Positions 4,929 through 5,360 of a stretch of 5,360 nt of DNA are shown in pieces; the stretch's first letter is position 1, and the number at the start of each line of letters is the position of its first letter. The position numbers were made by a program, and so were the translations under genes. Below the pieces are notes generated by a model, which was not told the origin of the DNA, ran no database searches, and saw nothing but the letters and a program-made list of their open reading frames with translations. The DNA comes from an uncultured Fretibacterium sp. (GTDB lineage Bacteria > Synergistota > Synergistia > Synergistales > Aminobacteriaceae). The stretch covers positions 1 to 5,360 of the forward strand of contig NZ_CALHIQ010000137.1 in NCBI RefSeq assembly GCF_938030725.1, written 5' to 3'.

Positions 4929-5360
4929 ATGCCCCAGGGCCGGGACGCGGTTGAAAGGGTACGGAGGGCGCTGGATGCCGCGGGCGCCCAGGACGTTGAG
5001 ATCAGGGGCGTGGAGGGGAGCATCTTCACGGTGGAGGACGCGGCCGCCACCATCGGCGTGCCGCCGGGGGAGATCCTGAAGAGCCTCGTCTGCCTGGTGG
5101 ACGGGGAGCCGGTCCTGGTGCTGATGAGCGGCTCGAACAGGATCGACTCCAAGGCCGTGGCCCGCGCTTTCGGCGGACGCCGCTGCCGGATGATGCCGGC
5201 GGACGACGTGTACGGGAGCTACGGCTTCCGCGTGGGGGGCGTCCCTCCGTTGGGGTACCCGCAGCCACTGCGGGCGGTGCTGGACGAGGACCTGTTCCGG
5301 TACGAGGTCGTCTGGGCGGCGGCGGGCACGGACCACGCCTTCTTCCCCGTAGCCCCCGAG
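4929..5360 (+). CDS. YbaK/ProX-family aminoacyl-tRNA deacylase-like protein (3' end cut)
   Basis: Proteins of this fold resemble the editing domain of prolyl-tRNA synthetase and hydrolyse mischarged tRNAs, such as Cys-tRNA(Pro) or Ala-tRNA(Pro), in the cytoplasm. The visible 144 residues cover nearly the whole usual length of 150-160. GEILKSLVCLVDGEPVLVL (48-66) holds the family lysine at K51. SGSNRID (67-73) follows. GFRVGGVPPLGYP (99-111) is the conserved glycine-proline loop, and AAAGTDHAFFPV (130-141) corresponds to the C-terminal G-x-D/H motif. The ATG at 4929 has AGGGGGAG at 4913-4920, 8 nt upstream. The gene is divergent from rpsO and separated from it by 248 nt containing a palindrome. 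Which tRNA is edited cannot be decided from these motifs, so no gene symbol is given. Confidence 0.88.
   Translation, partial: MPQGRDAVERVRRALDAAGAQDVEIRGVEGSIFTVEDAAATIGVPPGEILKSLVCLVDGEPVLVLMSGSNRIDSKAVARAFGGRRCRMMPADDVYGSYGFRVGGVPPLGYPQPLRAVLDEDLFRYEVVWAAAGTDHAFFPVAPE

Noticed and set aside
4698..5336. Long minus-strand open frame opposite the YbaK-like gene, running towards rpsO
   Set aside because: Low-complexity Arg/Pro/His-rich product, antisense to a gene with clear motifs and a good ribosome-binding site.
1..5360. Mobile element, CRISPR array, tRNA or defence system
   Set aside because: No transposase, long terminal repeats, regular spaced repeats or tRNA-like cloverleaf was seen; the gene content is housekeeping throughout.

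Overview
The window is a compact, G+C-rich stretch of ordinary bacterial chromosome. Third codon positions are strongly G/C biased, Shine-Dalgarno sites are strong, and genes overlap or abut. The order rpmE, thyX, a DUF1385 membrane protein, prfA, prmC and the character of the proteins suggest a Synergistota-type anaerobe. This placement rests on remembered gene order and was not checked by a search.

Seven genes lie on the minus strand and are read from right to left. They are rpsO (ribosomal protein S15), rpmE (zinc-type L31), thyX (flavin-dependent thymidylate synthase), a DUF1385/YqhQ-family membrane protein, prfA (peptide chain release factor 1), prmC (release-factor glutamine methyltransferase) and the N-terminal third of trxB (thioredoxin reductase), cut by the left edge. 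One gene on the plus strand, a YbaK/ProX-type aminoacyl-tRNA deacylase-like protein, diverges from rpsO and is cut by the right edge.

Region by region: 1-389 is trxB. 390-499 is a short gap with the trxB ribosome-binding site and no clear terminator. 500-4086 is a tightly coupled block, prmC-prfA-DUF1385-thyX, with overlaps of 1, 4 and about 14 nt. 4087-4128 holds a good intrinsic terminator for rpmE that runs almost directly into the thyX start codon. 4129-4680 holds rpmE and rpsO. 4681-4928 is the divergent control region, with a credible extended -10 promoter and untranslated leader for rpsO and a perfect palindrome ahead of the plus-strand gene. 4929-5360 is the deacylase-like gene.

The theme is translation. 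S15 and L31 are ribosomal proteins, RF1 ends translation at UAA and UAG, PrmC methylates the RF1 GGQ glutamine, and the YbaK-like protein probably clears mischarged tRNA. ThyX supplies dTMP without ThyA, and the DUF1385 protein has no settled function. I see no mobile element, CRISPR array, tRNA, rRNA or defence system. The most interesting details are the terminator hairpin at the thyX start, two unusual residues in a normally conserved RF1 motif, and the unassigned DUF1385 protein embedded in a translation operon.
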